Positions 62,658 to 64,000 of a DNA stretch of 64,000 bases are shown here, piece by piece. A program made the translations under genes and the position numbers. Source of the stretch: Tengunoibacter tsumagoiensis (GTDB lineage: Bacteria; Chloroflexota; Ktedonobacteria; Ktedonobacterales; Ktedonobacteraceae). The notes beneath the pieces are model-generated. The model was given only the letters and a program-made list of their open reading frames with translations. It was not told the origin of the DNA and searched no databases. Positions within the stretch are counted from its first letter, which is position 1. Each line of letters begins with the position of its first letter. The stretch spans positions 425,493-489,492 of the forward strand of contig NZ_BIFR01000001.1 of NCBI RefSeq assembly GCF_003967535.1, read 5' to 3'.

Positions 62658-64000
62658 ATGAAGCATACACCAGGCACGCAAGACCCTGCATCCCCGCACG
62701 CCAATGTCTCCCTTCAAGAGCAGATGATCGCCGTGTTTCAACACCTGCTGAACGATACCAACGCCCTCTCAGCACGTCCTTCCAAACGTGGGCGCCCTCC
62801 TGTGCTGCCCCCACTGCAGTTGTGGCTCGCCCTGCTGATGGGGATGTTCCAGGCGAAGACCAGTTTTCGCGATATCTGGCGGTTGCTCATTCTGAGCCCT
62901 CTGGGGACCTTTCCAGCTGTTCAGATGACCTACGAAGGCATGCGAAAACGCCTGGTCTCTCTGGGATCGGCAACCCTTCAAGAGGTCTATGACCATGTGC
63001 GTCTGGTGCTCGCTCAACGAGACCGGCCTGCCGCTCGCTCCGCACTCCCCCTGGCCTCCTTTGCCACCGAGATTGTCGCCCTGGACGAAACCACCCTGCA
63101 CACCCTCAAACGACTCACCAGCGACCTCAAAGAGCTCCCACCCAACGATCCCCATCTCATCGTGGGAAAATTGGCCGGTCTGTTCGATCTTCGACGCCAA
63201 CAATGGCGCTGCCTTCAGTTGCGCACCGATGTGTTCGCCTCCTGTTCAACCGGGGCGGCGATGCTCTTAGAGGGCTTACCACGGGCCAGTTTGATTCTGG
63301 CCGATCTGGGCTATTTTGGCTTTGCCTGGCTGGATTCTCTCACTGATGCAGGCTATTCGTATCTTTCTCGCTTGCGAGAAAATGGAACCTATGAGATCAA
63401 ACATATTCTCTACCACGATGAGGAACAGCAGGTCCTGGATGCGATCGTGTGGTTAGGCGCCTATCGTGCAGATCGGGCTGCTCATGCGGTGCGGCTGGTT
63501 CAATTTGAACTGCACGGCAAACGCTACCAGTACATCACGAATGTGCTTGATCCTCTGGTCCTCCCGATCCTGGAAATCGCACAATTGTATGCACGTCGAT
63601 GGGATATTGAACTGATGTTTAAGCTGCTCAAAAGGGATGTGGGGATCCGCATCTGGTGGGCAGCCAGACCAGAACTGGTCGAGATCCAGCTCTGGATTGC
63701 TCTGATTCTGGCTCAGATCGTCTGTGCCTTGCGCTTCGATCTTGCAGAACAAGCCAACGTCGATCTCTTTGATGTCTCGTTGCCTCTCCTGATCAAAGTG
63801 CTCGGGGGTCTCAAAACGTCGTCGTCTCCGCTGCTGCAAGAACTGGTGACGCATGGTCGTGCCTGGGGGGTCATTCGACCTCATCGGCGTCATACGATCC
63901 TGGTGCCTGCCCTCAAACCCCATGGGTATCGCCCTCTGCCCGAAGGGATGGTGCTGCGACGAGCACCGCGCTATGGCTGTCGACATCGGCATCCACGAAA
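62658..64000 (+). CDS. IS4-family transposase (3' end outside window)
   Basis: At least 447 residues are open from ATG 62658 to the window end without a stop. DDE residues: D143 in IVALDETTLH, D216 in LILADLGYFG and E318 in WDIELMF. The IS4 YREK signature is seen as Y-2-R-3-E-6-K in YARRWDIELMFKLLK. It would cut and paste the element by hydrolysis and strand transfer. AGGAG is ~10 nt upstream, within a hairpin. The gene appears intact as far as it can be seen. Confidence 0.93.
   Translation, partial: MKHTPGTQDPASPHANVSLQEQMIAVFQHLLNDTNALSARPSKRGRPPVLPPLQLWLALLMGMFQAKTSFRDIWRLLILSPLGTFPAVQMTYEGMRKRLVSLGSATLQEVYDHVRLVLAQRDRPAARSALPLASFATEIVALDETTLHTLKRLTSDLKELPPNDPHLIVGKLAGLFDLRRQQWRCLQLRTDVFASCSTGAAMLLEGLPRASLILADLGYFGFAWLDSLTDAGYSYLSRLRENGTYEIKHILYHDEEQQVLDAIVWLGAYRADRAAHAVRLVQFELHGKRYQYITNVLDPLVLPILEIAQLYARRWDIELMFKLLKRDVGIRIWWAARPELVEIQLWIALILAQIVCALRFDLAEQANVDLFDVSLPLLIKVLGGLKTSSSPLLQELVTHGRAWGVIRPHRRHTILVPALKPHGYRPLPEGMVLRRAPRYGCRHRHPR

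Larger units (their letters stand above)
62604..64000 (+). mobile_element. IS4-family insertion sequence, right part outside window
   Basis: An intact transposase frame and its leader hairpin are present. The left terminal repeat lies somewhere in 62534-62604 but cannot be fixed without the right end. Target duplication is therefore not visible. The DNA is GC-richer than its surroundings, consistent with recent arrival. Confidence 0.75.

Noticed and set aside
62769..63203. Minus-strand frame inside the transposase
   Set aside because: The plus-strand frame carries the full DDE and YREK signature; the opposite frame is a by-product.

Overview
The window reads as about 64 kb of a free-living bacterial chromosome of roughly 50% GC. 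It carries about 48 protein genes on both strands, two tRNAs and one 5S rRNA. The gene mix points to Chloroflexota, most likely class Ktedonobacteria. It includes a Ser/Thr kinase with twin FHA domains, a GAF-rich histidine kinase, an XRE-type regulator with a TPR-like region, a SpoIIIAA-type ATPase with an R3H domain, zinc-ribbon plus proline-rich membrane proteins, an F420/PPOX-type flavoprotein and pdxST. That placement is inference from family content; no marker gene was compared.

Layout. 1-0.7 kb: C-terminal protease domain of Lon, cut by the window edge. 1-7.6 kb: surface and envelope proteins (a Pro/Gln-rich membrane protein, a PKD-like exported protein, a LysM-CHAP wall hydrolase, a zinc-ribbon membrane protein) and an M16 peptidase. 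7.8-15.2 kb: histidine kinase plus response regulator, a small membrane protein, an SbcD/Mre11 nuclease, a thioredoxin-fold protein and a membrane-anchored protein. 15.6-21.1 kb: M20 amidohydrolase with a double GNAT protein, an XRE regulator, and a convergent Ser/Thr kinase. 21.4-30.5 kb (minus strand): an exopolysaccharide locus running from an initiating sugar transferase through a Wzz/BY-kinase-like protein, a Wzy-Wzx fusion, a shortened GT4, a GT2 and a methyltransferase, with S1-domain and VOC genes at its end. 31-34 kb: modAB without modC, then a PemK/MazF toxin-antitoxin pair. 34-40 kb: pdxS-pdxT-GNAT-SpoIIIAA/R3H, then threonine ammonia-lyase. 40.1-40.8 kb: an array of long palindromic repeats. 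40.8-45.6 kb: a PKD and zinc-ribbon membrane pair and a RepA-like ATPase. 45.8-47.1 kb: tRNA-Phe and a free-standing 5S rRNA (each with its own promoter), a PPOX protein and tRNA-Lys. 47.5-56.1 kb: response regulator, YtxH-like protein, MacB-type ABC exporter, metallophosphoesterase and a giant zinc-ribbon membrane protein. 56-62.5 kb: GH43, a nucleotidyltransferase, a GT39-like transferase in an AT-rich stretch, LarC1 and a HAD-IIA phosphatase. 62.6-64 kb: a new IS4-family transposase gene that runs off the window.

How it fits together. The clearest functional unit is the polysaccharide locus. WbaP-type priming, chain-length control, flipping, polymerisation and glycosyl transfer are all encoded in one probable minus-strand operon with very short gaps or overlaps. 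Three of its proteins depart from the norm: a fused polymerase-flippase, a BY-kinase without the P-loop lysine, and a GT4 without its sugar-nucleotide-binding half. PdxS and PdxT together make pyridoxal phosphate, and two mutually exclusive helices lie in their leader. Much of the remaining interest is in non-coding DNA: U-tract-less hairpins, a perfect 64-bp palindrome, a palindrome inside a promoter spacer, the 0.7-kb repeat array and several structured leaders. All RNA foldings were done by eye.
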